Assembly (NCBI RefSeq): GCF_001659705.1
Contig: NZ_CP015971.1
Span: 1,488,001-1,552,000 of the forward strand
Direction: 5' to 3'
DNA from: Arachidicoccus sp. BS20
GTDB lineage: Bacteria > Bacteroidota > Bacteroidia > Chitinophagales > Chitinophagaceae
DNA: 64,000 nucleotides
A model generated the notes under the pieces. It worked only from the letters and a program-made list of their open reading frames with translations, was not told where the DNA came from and ran no database searches. Both the position numbers and the translations under genes were made by a program. Of the stretch, positions 50,482 through 59,332 are shown piece by piece (the first letter of the stretch is position 1; every line of letters starts with the position of its first letter).

Positions 50482-51954
50482 ATGAGCACACAAGCAGAAA
50501 ATAATTTTCAATCCATTATAGCGCACGCCAAAGAATATGGCTTTGTTTTTCCGAGCAGCGAAATTTATGACGGTCTCAGCGCCGTATATGATTACGGTCC
50601 GTACGGAAGTGAATTGAAGAAAAATATCCGCGATTATTGGTGGAAATCGATGACGCAACTGAACGATAATATTGTGGGAATTGATGCCGCAATTTTCATG
50701 CATCCGACAACATGGAAAGCGAGTGGACACGTGGACAATTTCAGCGACCCGATGATTGACAACAAAGATAGCAAGAAGCGTTATCGTGTTGACCATTTGA
50801 TTGAAGCTTTTGCCGAAACGATTACAGCGCAAGGAAAAGAAAGCGAAGCGCAAAATATTTTACAACAAATGGATGCGTTGCTTGCGAAAGATGATTTTGC
50901 AGGTTTGAAAAAATTAATCGACGATAATAAAATTACATGCAGCATCAGCGGAACAAGTAACTGGACAGAAATTCGCCAGTTTAATTTAATGTTCAAAACA
51001 GAATTTGGAGCAGTTGCAAGTGATAATCCTGATGATAATATTGTTTACCTGCGCCCCGAAACTGCACAAGGCATTTTTGTCAATTTTTTGAATGTGCAAA
51101 AGACGGCAAGAATGAAAGTACCTTTTGGCATTGCACAAACTGGTAAAGCATTTCGTAACGAAATTGTTGCGCGACAATTTATTTTCCGTATGCGCGAATT
51201 TGAACAAATGGAAATGCAGTTTTTTGTTCGCCCCGGCACGGAAGGCGAATGGTATAAATATTGGAAGGCAGAACGATTAAAATGGCATTTGAGCTTAGGC
51301 ATTGATGCAAGCAAATATCGTTATCACGACCACGTGAAATTGGCTCACTATGCAAAAGAAGCCTGCGATATTGAATTTGAATTTCCCATTGGTTTTAAAG
51401 AAGTCGAAGGCATTCATTCGCGCAGCGATTTTGATTTATCGCAGCATCAATTGTACAGCAAAAAGAAGCAACAATATTTTGATACAGACATTGACCCTGC
51501 GACCGGAAAACCTTATGGCAACTACATTCCGTATGTAATAGAAACGTCGATTGGTTTGGACAGAATGTTTTTGTTAATCTTGTCAAACGCTTATCACGAA
51601 GAAACAATTGCAAAAGAAGACGGCTCAACCGATTCAAGAGTTGTATTGCATATCAACCCGAAAATTGCGCCTGTAAAACTCGCAATATTTCCATTAACCA
51701 AAAAAGATGGATTGCCCGAAATTGCACAGGAAATTTTTGACGATTGCAAACAAGATTTCCGTTGCTTTTACGAAGAGAAAGATGCCATCGGAAAACGTTA
51801 CAGAAGACAAGATGCGCTTGGCACGCCGTTCGCCATTACGATTGACCACCAAACAAAAGAAGACAGAACTGTTACGATTCGTTACCGCGATTCCATGCAA
51901 CAGGAAAGAATTTCCATCGATGAAATCAAAGCGAAGATTAAAGCATCATTGTAA
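50482..51954 (+). CDS. glyS: Glycyl-tRNA synthetase (homodimeric type)
   Basis: The 490-residue class II synthetase begins SIIAHAKEYGFVFPSSEIYDGLSAVYDYGPYG and has motif 2 FRNEIVARQFIFRMREFEQMEMQFFVRP. Motif 3 lies in IPYVIETSIGLDRMFL, and the C-terminal anticodon domain is VKLAIFPLTKKDGLP. It charges tRNA-Gly. The ATG at 50482 is four bases after a -7 box TATATTTG (50470-50477), which excludes the longer frame and suggests a leaderless mRNA. Confidence 0.97.
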   Translation: MSTQAENNFQSIIAHAKEYGFVFPSSEIYDGLSAVYDYGPYGSELKKNIRDYWWKSMTQLNDNIVGIDAAIFMHPTTWKASGHVDNFSDPMIDNKDSKKRYRVDHLIEAFAETITAQGKESEAQNILQQMDALLAKDDFAGLKKLIDDNKITCSISGTSNWTEIRQFNLMFKTEFGAVASDNPDDNIVYLRPETAQGIFVNFLNVQKTARMKVPFGIAQTGKAFRNEIVARQFIFRMREFEQMEMQFFVRPGTEGEWYKYWKAERLKWHLSLGIDASKYRYHDHVKLAHYAKEACDIEFEFPIGFKEVEGIHSRSDFDLSQHQLYSKKKQQYFDTDIDPATGKPYGNYIPYVIETSIGLDRMFLLILSNAYHEETIAKEDGSTDSRVVLHINPKIAPVKLAIFPLTKKDGLPEIAQEIFDDCKQDFRCFYEEKDAIGKRYRRQDALGTPFAITIDHQTKEDRTVTIRYRDSMQQERISIDEIKAKIKASL

Positions 51955-51965
51955 CAAAAAATACT

Positions 51966-52000
51966 AAAGAGCTACAAGGTTTAAGATTTTGTAGCTCTTT
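51966..52000. terminator. Bidirectional terminator between glyS and the hydroxylase gene
   Basis: AAAGAGCTACAA (51966-51977) pairs perfectly with TTGTAGCTCTTT (51989-52000). Confidence 0.85.
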
Positions 52001-52004
52001 AAAT

Positions 52005-52955
52005 TTACAGAGGTATCGTTTCTACTGCCAACGCTTCCTCAGTGTCAATTTCTCCGCGCCGTTCATTCTCTTCCGCAAGCATTTGTACACTCGTTTTTCT
52101 GCTGCCGTCATGACTATAACCCGGCGCACCAAAAATATAATTCATGCGTTCCTTCAATGTCAATCCTTTTGCCGTAGCATCTTTATATATCTGAATCCAT
52201 TCGTGAAAAATCAATTGGAATAAATTCGGATTTTCCATATTTTTTGTAAGCCCGTAATGAATGGGCGCGTATTCTTTTTCCGATAATTCTTCCTGAAATG
52301 TACCGAAAATTCTGTCCCAAACAATGAGAAACATTCCCATATTTTTGTCCAAATATTTCGGATTAGAACCGTGATGCACCCGATGATGCGACGGTGTTAC
52401 AAAAATATATTCAAGCCAACCCAACTTACCAACCGTTTCTGTGTGTACAAGCGTTCCCCAAATTTGCGTAGCAGAATACATAAACAAAATATCCAGCGGT
52501 TTGAAGCCAAACCAAGCCAACGGAATAAAATAAACAAACCTGTATAATGGTTCAAACACCGACGAACGAAATCCAGTACTGAAATTAAAATGCTCCGAGC
52601 TGTGATGCGTTACATGAACCGCCCAGAAAAAACGTATTTCATGGTCAAAACGATGCAGCCAGTAATAAGCAAAGTCTTCGGCAATCAACAAACAAATCCA
52701 ATAAGCCGCCATATTAGTCCAATGCTGAAACGGACTTACTTTAAACACTTGTATTAATATCCATAGATAAGTAAGCTTGAAAGCCGCGTCCACTGCCGCA
52801 TTGCACAGCGTGAGTACAACATTGTTAAAAGTATCGCGCAGCGTGTAAGTCTTTTTATGAAGGCGGATATTTGTCAGCAAAATCTCAATTGCAATTACCG
52901 TAATATAAAACGGCGTTGACCATAGCAGAATAATTTGTTCTCTTAAACTGTACAT
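52005..52955 (-). CDS. Sterol-desaturase/fatty-acid-hydroxylase-family protein
   Basis: The 316-residue membrane protein has four or five hydrophobic segments and the eight-histidine di-iron signature: HRFDHE, HVTHHSSEHFN and HHRVHHG. These enzymes use oxygen and a di-iron centre to hydroxylate or desaturate lipids. In this phylum some act on sphingolipids or other membrane lipids, but the substrate here is unknown. A -7 box TACATTTG (complement of 52960-52967) lies four bases before the ATG at 52955. Confidence 0.9.
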   Translation of the reverse strand: MYSLREQIILLWSTPFYITVIAIEILLTNIRLHKKTYTLRDTFNNVVLTLCNAAVDAAFKLTYLWILIQVFKVSPFQHWTNMAAYWICLLIAEDFAYYWLHRFDHEIRFFWAVHVTHHSSEHFNFSTGFRSSVFEPLYRFVYFIPLAWFGFKPLDILFMYSATQIWGTLVHTETVGKLGWLEYIFVTPSHHRVHHGSNPKYLDKNMGMFLIVWDRIFGTFQEELSEKEYAPIHYGLTKNMENPNLFQLIFHEWIQIYKDATAKGLTLKERMNYIFGAPGYSHDGSRKTSVQMLAEENERRGEIDTEEALAVETIPL

Positions 52956-53107
52956 AAAGCAAATGTAAAAAGTAAAAATATTAAAACATCTTCCGTTTAT
53001 CTTCCAAAAGTTTCCGTTCGCCCGATTTTTTGCCGAAAATGTAAATGTATATGCTTTTAAAATCATACTTTTATTCTGTATTTAAAACTTTTAAAAAAAC
53101 AAGTACT

Positions 53108-53683
53108 ATGAAAAAAGGTTGGATTGTCATTTTAGCACTCATTGTCATTCTCGGATTTTGGGGTTGTAACAAATACAACGGATTGCAAACTGCAAATCTT
53201 AACGTAAATAACGCATGGGGAAGTGTTGAAACCAATTATCAGCGCCGTTCCGATTTGTATCAAAATATGGTGCAAACCATCAAAGGCTCTGCAAAGTTTG
53301 AAGATTCTACATTAATCGGCGTTGTGAATGCGCGCGCCAATGCTACAAAAATCCAGGTAAATATTGAAGATACTGCAAGCCTTGCAAAATTTCAAGCGGC
53401 ACAGGCACAACTGCAAAGTTCGTTCAGCAAACTACTCGCCGTATCGGAACAATATCCTGATTTAAAAACAACATCTCAGTTTCAAAATCTGGAAACCGAA
53501 ATCGAAGGCACGGAAAACCGCATCAACATCGCACGTAAAGATTATAACCAGGCCGTAACGGATTACAATACTAAAGTGCAATTGTTTCCCGGAAATATTT
53601 TTGCAAACCTTTTCGGTTTTAAACCCAAAGCCTTATTCCAAGCCGCAGCAGGCACGGAAAATGCGCCTAACATTCAATTCTAA
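53108..53683 (+). CDS. lemA: LemA-family membrane protein
   Basis: The 191-residue protein has an N-terminal membrane helix (GWIVILALIVILGFWGCNKYN), possibly a lipobox at FWGC, and the helical LemA fold (NVNNAWGSVETNYQRRSDLYQNMVQTIKG). Its role is envelope-related and not well defined. It is first in a lemA-TPM-TPM operon, a common arrangement in this phylum. Confidence 0.93.
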   Translation: MKKGWIVILALIVILGFWGCNKYNGLQTANLNVNNAWGSVETNYQRRSDLYQNMVQTIKGSAKFEDSTLIGVVNARANATKIQVNIEDTASLAKFQAAQAQLQSSFSKLLAVSEQYPDLKTTSQFQNLETEIEGTENRINIARKDYNQAVTDYNTKVQLFPGNIFANLFGFKPKALFQAAAGTENAPNIQF

Positions 53684-53704
53684 TCTTCCATTTTATTGGC
53701 TCTT

Positions 53705-54166
53705 ATGCTGAATATTTTTACAAGAAAACCGCCGCAGTTTTTTTCCGTTGAACAACAGAACGAAATCGTGGCGGCTATTCAACAAGCCGAAAAAACGACA
53801 AGCGGAGAAATCCGTTTGTATGTTGAAAGCCGGTGCAAATACGTTGATGCCATTGACCGCGCCAAAGAAATTTTTGAAAAATTGCAAATGCACCAAACCG
53901 CGCAACGCAATGGCGTATTGGTCTATGTGGCAATGAAAGACAGGCAAACAGCCATCTTCGCCGATAGCGGCATATATAATCACGTAGAAGATAGTTATTG
54001 GACTAATAAAGTAAAAAGAATGATTGCACATTTCAACAGGAACAATTATGCCGAAGGAATTGTGCAGGTAATTTTGGAAATCGGAGATACGCTTTCACAC
54101 GCATTTCCCTATGATGCGGCTACCGATAAAAACGAACTTCCCGATGATATTGCCTACGGGAGATAA
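53705..54166 (+). CDS. TPM-domain protein, soluble form
   Basis: The 153-residue protein is a TPM (YgcG/Psb32) domain without signal peptide: FSVEQQNEIVAAIQQAEKTTSGEIRLYVESR, GVLVYVAMKDRQTAIFADSGI and the final YAEGIVQVILEIGDTLSHAFP. The domain has been linked to photosystem repair in plants and to unknown envelope functions in bacteria. It lies between lemA and a secreted TPM gene. I use the ATG at 53705; a TTG at 53696 is less likely. Confidence 0.9.
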   Translation: MLNIFTRKPPQFFSVEQQNEIVAAIQQAEKTTSGEIRLYVESRCKYVDAIDRAKEIFEKLQMHQTAQRNGVLVYVAMKDRQTAIFADSGIYNHVEDSYWTNKVKRMIAHFNRNNYAEGIVQVILEIGDTLSHAFPYDAATDKNELPDDIAYGR

Positions 54167-54177
54167 AAATATAAATA

Positions 54178-54981
54178 GTGAATTTTTCTTTTAAGATAAA
54201 AAACATATTTACCGCATTTGTTGTTGTATTTAGTTTTACAAAACTAAATGCGCAAAATGTATTGCCGCCGCCAAATCCGCCGAGATTGGTGGTGGACAAT
54301 GCCAATCTTTTAATTCCCGAACAAAGGGAAATTCTGGAAGAAAAATTAGTTACGCTGGACGACAGTACTTCCAATCAAATTGCAGTTGTCACCATTCCTA
54401 CTCTCAAAGATTCCAGCGGCGACGACTACCCGATTGAAGATTATGCTACCAAATTGTTCCGCAGTTGGGGCATTGGCGGTAAAAAACATAACAACGGCGT
54501 TCTGTTACTGATTGCAGTTAATGACCATAAAGTGCGCATCGAAGTTGGTTACGGACTCGAAGGAGCCATTACCGATTTGCAATCGAGAAGCATTATTGAT
54601 AACGATATTACCCCAAACTTTCGCGAAGGAAATTATTATCGCGGCATTGATAATGCTATTAATTCGCTTTCAGCCGCCGCCGTAGGCGAATATAAAATTC
54701 CTAATCCGCATGACAGTAGCGACGATTCGGGCGGCGGCATCATTTTCCTTATTATTTTATTGGTTGTTCTGTTCATTATCATCCGTTCGCGCGGAGGCGG
54801 TGGCGGAGGAGGAATGGGAAGCGGAGGTGGTTGGTGGATTTTGCCCACACTACTCAATGGCGGTTTCGGCGGCAGCCGTGGCGGGGGATTTGGCGGCGGC
54901 AGTTTTGGAGGAAGTGGTGGCGGCTTCGGTGGTTTCGGCGGAGGAAGCAGCGGCGGCGGTGGCGCAAGCGGCGGTTGGTAG
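54178..54981 (+). CDS. Secreted TPM-domain protein (YgcG-like) with Gly-rich tail
   Basis: The 267-residue protein starts at GTG, with no usable ATG nearby, and has a signal peptide (IFTAFVVVFSFTKLNAQ). The TPM domain (VDNANLLIPEQREILEEKL, VRIEVGYGLEGAITD) is followed by one membrane helix (GIIFLIILLVVLFIIIRS) and a Gly/Ser-rich tail ending GGASGGW. It would sit in the inner membrane with the domain outside. It ends the lemA operon. Confidence 0.92.
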   Translation: MNFSFKIKNIFTAFVVVFSFTKLNAQNVLPPPNPPRLVVDNANLLIPEQREILEEKLVTLDDSTSNQIAVVTIPTLKDSSGDDYPIEDYATKLFRSWGIGGKKHNNGVLLLIAVNDHKVRIEVGYGLEGAITDLQSRSIIDNDITPNFREGNYYRGIDNAINSLSAAAVGEYKIPNPHDSSDDSGGGIIFLIILLVVLFIIIRSRGGGGGGGMGSGGGWWILPTLLNGGFGGSRGGGFGGGSFGGSGGGFGGFGGGSSGGGGASGGW

Positions 54982-55035
54982 AAATTAATCGTAAAATACT
55001 AAATCCTGCGAGTAAATAATATGCTTGCAAGATTT

Positions 55036-55665
55036 TTACTCTTTAGGTAATAAAATTTTCGTGCGAAAAAATCCATTTGCACGAAATAAAAGTGTGTCTT
55101 TGCAGTCATTTGTTTGGATAGATTTAAAATCAATAAAGCCATACAAACTGTCGCCGAGTTTATAAATTGATTTGTCCAAAATCAATTTGTGAAAAATTGT
55201 TGAATCGTATGTTGTTTCCTTACAGGGCATTATCACATCAGACCAATCTTCGCCTTTAACAGAAAAAGCTTTATTGGTATATCTTATAGAGATATTATGT
55301 CCCGTAAACATTGAACTGATTCCAATATTTATTATCACTGTATCTGATTGTAAATAAGCACGGCAGTTATTATAACTTGCATATCCGGCTACTCCGCTTG
55401 CATTAAAAAGAGTTTCAATGAATTCATTTGGCGAACCTTCAAATAATTTTACATCACTACTTTTCTTAGCCAATAGAGAATCTTGACGTTTAGAGTTTTG
55501 CATATTTTCATCCCATGAAAATATTTCTTTCTCTTTATCCATTTTCTTATAAACATCGTTTCGACTTAAAGTATTGTCAATTATTACTGTGTCCCATTTT
55601 TCAATTTTCTTTTTATGGCAACTCATGGCAATAATTATTAAATAAAAACACGCAATTTTTTTCAT
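55036..55665 (-). CDS. Lipoprotein of unknown function
   Basis: The 209-residue protein has a lipoprotein signal (MKKIACFYLIIIAMSCHKKK) with the lipobox AMSC. The mature part is mixed alpha/beta and contains a YxSYNNCRAYLQSDTVIINIG strand region. I do not recognise the family. The start at 55665 is chosen for the signal. The longer frame to 55737 lacks one. The gene is divergent from purM. Confidence 0.75.
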   Translation of the reverse strand: MKKIACFYLIIIAMSCHKKKIEKWDTVIIDNTLSRNDVYKKMDKEKEIFSWDENMQNSKRQDSLLAKKSSDVKLFEGSPNEFIETLFNASGVAGYASYNNCRAYLQSDTVIINIGISSMFTGHNISIRYTNKAFSVKGEDWSDVIMPCKETTYDSTIFHKLILDKSIYKLGDSLYGFIDFKSIQTNDCKDTLLFRANGFFRTKILLPKE

Positions 55666-55788
55666 ACAAAACTTTCTTTTATATAAAGATGCTAATCTCC
55701 ATTGTTTTCCATAAAAATAAAACAATTTCTTCCCCACATTCTAACTTCTATCTTCCGACTTCTGATTTATAACAATTATTTTTGCAGC

Positions 55789-56958
55789 ATGAGTTTATAC
55801 ACCAAGCGCGGCGTTTCCGCACAAAAAGAAGAAGTTCATCAGGCAATTCAACATCTTGACCAGGGATTATTTCCTCATGCGTTTTGCAAAATGTATCCCG
55901 ATTTTATCGGCGGCGATAAAGATTATATCAACATCATGCACGCCGACGGCGCAGGCACGAAAAGCATTTTAGCGTATCTATATTGGAAAGAAACAGGCGA
56001 CATTTCCGTATGGAAAGGTATTGCGCAGGATGCCATTGCGATGAACTTGGACGACTTGCTTTGTGTGGGTATTTACGATAATATTTTATTCTCATCCACT
56101 ATCGACAGAAACAAAAAAATCGTTTCGGGTGAAGTGTTGGAAGTGGTAATTAACGGCACACAGGCATTCTTCGACGAGATGAAAAAATACGGCGTAAACA
56201 TTCATTATCTCGGCGGCGAAACTGCCGATGTGGGCGATGTTGTCCGCACAATTGCCGTGAACGGAACAATGAGTGCAAGGCAAAAAAAATCGAGCATTAT
56301 TACAAACGAAAAAATAGCTGAAAAGAATGTAATTGTTGGGTTTGCAAGCTCCGGCAAAGCGAACTATGAAACTGAATATAACAGCGGGCTCGGCAGCAAC
56401 GGACTCACAAGCGCGCGCCATGATGTGCTGAGCAAATATTACGCAGAAAAATATCCCGAAACTTTTGAAACAACGTTGGATGATGATGTCGTTTATATCG
56501 GAAAAAACAAAGTTGAAGACGAACTCACGATTGGCGGTTCGCATTTCACGATTGGGAAATTATTGCTCTCTCCTACCCGCACGTATGCACCTTTGATGAA
56601 AATTTTACTGGAAAATTATTTCGACGACATCAACGGCGTTATCCATTGCAGCGGCGGTGGGCAAACCAAGTGCATGAAATATTTACCGAAGAATTTAAAA
56701 GTTGTAAAAGATAATTTATTTGGCATTCCGCCCATATTCCAACTCATACAATCCAACAGCGGAGCTGATTTCAGGGAAATGTACCAAGTATTCAACATGG
56801 GACATCGCCTGGAAATTTTTACCAACGAAAGTGCAGCCGACAAAATGATTGAAGCAGCAAAATCACTCGGCATCGAAGCAAAAATTATCGGTCATACGGA
56901 AGCATCGGACAAAAAGGAATTGCATTTAAAGACAAGTGAAGGTTGGATTGTGTATTAG
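55789..56958 (+). CDS. purM: Phosphoribosylformylglycinamidine cyclo-ligase (AIR synthase)
   Basis: The 389-residue PurM-like protein has DYINIMHADGAGTKSILAYLYWKETGD, with the conserved D-G-x-G-T-K, and MNLDDLLCVG. The mid-region GLTSARHDVL and C-terminal HRLEIF are also typical. It closes the imidazole ring in purine synthesis. The ATG at 55789 is four bases after a -7 box TATTTTTG (55777-55784), which argues against the longer frame. Confidence 0.93.
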   Translation: MSLYTKRGVSAQKEEVHQAIQHLDQGLFPHAFCKMYPDFIGGDKDYINIMHADGAGTKSILAYLYWKETGDISVWKGIAQDAIAMNLDDLLCVGIYDNILFSSTIDRNKKIVSGEVLEVVINGTQAFFDEMKKYGVNIHYLGGETADVGDVVRTIAVNGTMSARQKKSSIITNEKIAEKNVIVGFASSGKANYETEYNSGLGSNGLTSARHDVLSKYYAEKYPETFETTLDDDVVYIGKNKVEDELTIGGSHFTIGKLLLSPTRTYAPLMKILLENYFDDINGVIHCSGGGQTKCMKYLPKNLKVVKDNLFGIPPIFQLIQSNSGADFREMYQVFNMGHRLEIFTNESAADKMIEAAKSLGIEAKIIGHTEASDKKELHLKTSEGWIVY

Positions 56959-57063
56959 TTTTAAATAAATACGGTTACAAGTTTCGTATCCCAAATTTGC
57001 TTCGGCGATATGCAAGTTGGACACGATAAGTTATTTCACAAACCTCAATTATTCATTCACACA

Positions 57064-57738
57064 ATGCACATCGATATTATCACGGTTGTACCCGAATTAC
57101 TCGCCAGTCCTTTGTCGCACAGCATTATGAAACGAGCGCAGGACAAAGGCATACTCACAGTACAAACGCACAACTTGCGTCAATGGGCTGTGAACAAATA
57201 CGGGCAAGTGGACGATTATCAATTCGGCGGCGGTGCTGGTATGGTAATGATGTGCGAACCTTTGGCAAATGCGATTGAACACTTGCAAAAAGAAAGACCT
57301 TACGACGAAATTATTTACATGACACCCGACGGCGAACGCTTTAAGCAATCTACTGCAAATCAACTTTCACTCAAAGAAAATTTGCTCATTATTTGCGGAC
57401 ATTACAAAGGCATTGACCAGCGCATACGCGAGCATTTTGTAACCAAAGAAATTTCTATTGGCGATTATGTATTAAGTGGCGGCGAGCTTGCTGCTAATGT
57501 AGTGATTGATGCCATCGGAAGATTGTTGCCCGGCGTATTAAACGATGAAACTTCCGCGCTTACCGATTCTTTTCAGGACAATCTTTTAGCGCCGCCTGTG
57601 TACACGCGCCCTGCGGAATTTCGCGGTTGGAAAGTACCGGAAGTTTTGTTGAGCGGAAATCCCAAAACAATTGAAGAATGGCGTTACGAGCAATCTGTTG
57701 AACGCACGAAAGAAAGACGACCGGATATACTTGATTAA
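57064..57738 (+). CDS. trmD: tRNA (guanine-N1)-methyltransferase
   Basis: The 224-residue SPOUT enzyme has the deep trefoil-knot region [50 protein letters not shown]. The C-terminal [21 protein letters not shown] is typical. It methylates G37 next to the anticodon, which prevents frameshifting. I use the ATG at 57064 because the TrmD fold starts [12 protein letters not shown]. It stands apart from the usual rpsP-rimM neighbours. Confidence 0.96.
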   Translation: MHIDIITVVPELLASPLSHSIMKRAQDKGILTVQTHNLRQWAVNKYGQVDDYQFGGGAGMVMMCEPLANAIEHLQKERPYDEIIYMTPDGERFKQSTANQLSLKENLLIICGHYKGIDQRIREHFVTKEISIGDYVLSGGELAANVVIDAIGRLLPGVLNDETSALTDSFQDNLLAPPVYTRPAEFRGWKVPEVLLSGNPKTIEEWRYEQSVERTKERRPDILD

Positions 57739-57750
57739 AAATCCTCGTTT

Positions 57751-59172
57751 TTATTTGGTTTTAGCTGAAAAAATACCTTGTGAACGAATACTCGAAAGAT
57801 TTACTGAATGTCCAGGCGGAACCATAACAACTCTTATTTGATAAAAAGTTCCATTTCTATATTCATCCGCGTTATAACCTTGTGTACGACCGCCGCCATT
57901 TGTATTAACAAATGTTGTGTCAGAAGGTAAATAGGGTAATGAAAAGTCAGGTATAGTTGGCGGTACATTAGGTCCACCATTTCTATGCGCATACAAAGTT
58001 GAACTTATTTTTAATGAATCTCCTACAATGTATGTGTAAGTATAAAAACTCGTCGAATCGTTTATTTTGCCGGCGACTTCTATATTAGAAGAAGTATTTG
58101 TCCATCTGCCACCAACCCAGGTATTGCTTAAAGAGTCCGTTTTATATTGAGGTAAGACTTTTATAAACAAGTACAACTGATAGGTTGATTTAAGAGTTAT
58201 GTATTTAGAAATTAAATTTGCTAACGCGACGGATGAACCTGCCGAATATTCATTATCGTAAATATTAATTGAATCTGCTTTTGAGGTAATTACTCCAAAT
58301 CTCATCTTTTCTCCGACTTTCATTGTCGGGTCAAGAGGTCTCCATAAAATAGAATCGGGATATTCTTTGGATACCATTCTTAGAGAATCTTCGCCGGTAA
58401 ACGTAAAAGAGTTATGCAAACTATCTGCGATAAATTGAAATGGTTGTCCAACTTTGGCAAGTTTAATATTAGGGTCTGAGACAAGGTCTTCTTGTCTCAC
58501 AGAAACATTCATCGCTCTTGCCAAAATTTGATTGAATCCCAAATACGAATAATTGATTCTTGCATAATTGAAATACTTATACTTCGCTCTTCTTATAGAA
58601 TCATCTTGATTAAAAATAAAATTGGAAATTGATAAGAAGCTGTAAAAATATTTTGTTCCAAACTCACGCGCAGATTTATTCAAATGAATATTATCAAAAC
58701 CGTATGTAAGAACATAATTATTTTCCGTAGCAGAATCTGTAGTTAATGCTAAAAGATTGGTATTCCAACTTGCGGTATCTTTAGGTCCATACAAAACATA
58801 ATTCGATGTATCGATATAAAAATCTCCTGTTTTTCCGACACTTTCTGAAGGAATTCCTTTGCCGATGTTCAATATAGAAGTTGTTGTTTGGGCAGAGTTT
58901 GATACTTTTAATGTGACAGAGTTTGTCCAACCAAATGAAGTTTTGCCCGTATAAAAAACACCGCTATTTAAGTTAAGATAAAAATCCCCATTATTTCCCA
59001 ATGCATTTGTAGGCTCTTCGTTTCCCGTGTATAAAGCATTTCCCTTTATCCTTATAATTAGCTCATTATTATTTGACGGAGTATTTTTAACTTCATCTTT
59101 ATGGCATGAAAGTAAATAAAAAATCATCGAGAGGAGTAAGATCGTCCGCGCAGACACAAAAGAAAATTTCAT
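57751..59172 (-). CDS. Large lipoprotein with GDFY repeats
   Basis: The 473-residue protein has a lipoprotein signal ending in FYLLSCHKD. Near the N-terminus are two similar units, NNGDFYLNLNSGVFYTGKT (about residue 62) and KTGDFYIDTSNYVLYGPK (about residue 115). Such units are seen beside collagen-like or surface-exposed regions in this phylum. The rest is beta-rich, with no enzyme motif that I can see. It is probably displayed on the cell surface. No partner gene is adjacent. Confidence 0.75.
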   Translation of the reverse strand: MKFSFVSARTILLLSMIFYLLSCHKDEVKNTPSNNNELIIRIKGNALYTGNEEPTNALGNNGDFYLNLNSGVFYTGKTSFGWTNSVTLKVSNSAQTTTSILNIGKGIPSESVGKTGDFYIDTSNYVLYGPKDTASWNTNLLALTTDSATENNYVLTYGFDNIHLNKSAREFGTKYFYSFLSISNFIFNQDDSIRRAKYKYFNYARINYSYLGFNQILARAMNVSVRQEDLVSDPNIKLAKVGQPFQFIADSLHNSFTFTGEDSLRMVSKEYPDSILWRPLDPTMKVGEKMRFGVITSKADSINIYDNEYSAGSSVALANLISKYITLKSTYQLYLFIKVLPQYKTDSLSNTWVGGRWTNTSSNIEVAGKINDSTSFYTYTYIVGDSLKISSTLYAHRNGGPNVPPTIPDFSLPYLPSDTTFVNTNGGGRTQGYNADEYRNGTFYQIRVVMVPPGHSVNLSSIRSQGIFSAKTK

Positions 59173-59332
59173 CTAATTTTGTTTTACCGAAAAAATAATT
59201 AAAGCCTTTTATAAAATTAAATAATCTTTTTAAAATATTGTTTAATTGGCGAACAATATTTTTTTTCAATACATTTACTCCATTGAATTTTCAAATTAAT
59301 ATTCCAATTTTTTCTTTTAAAATTATTGTTTA

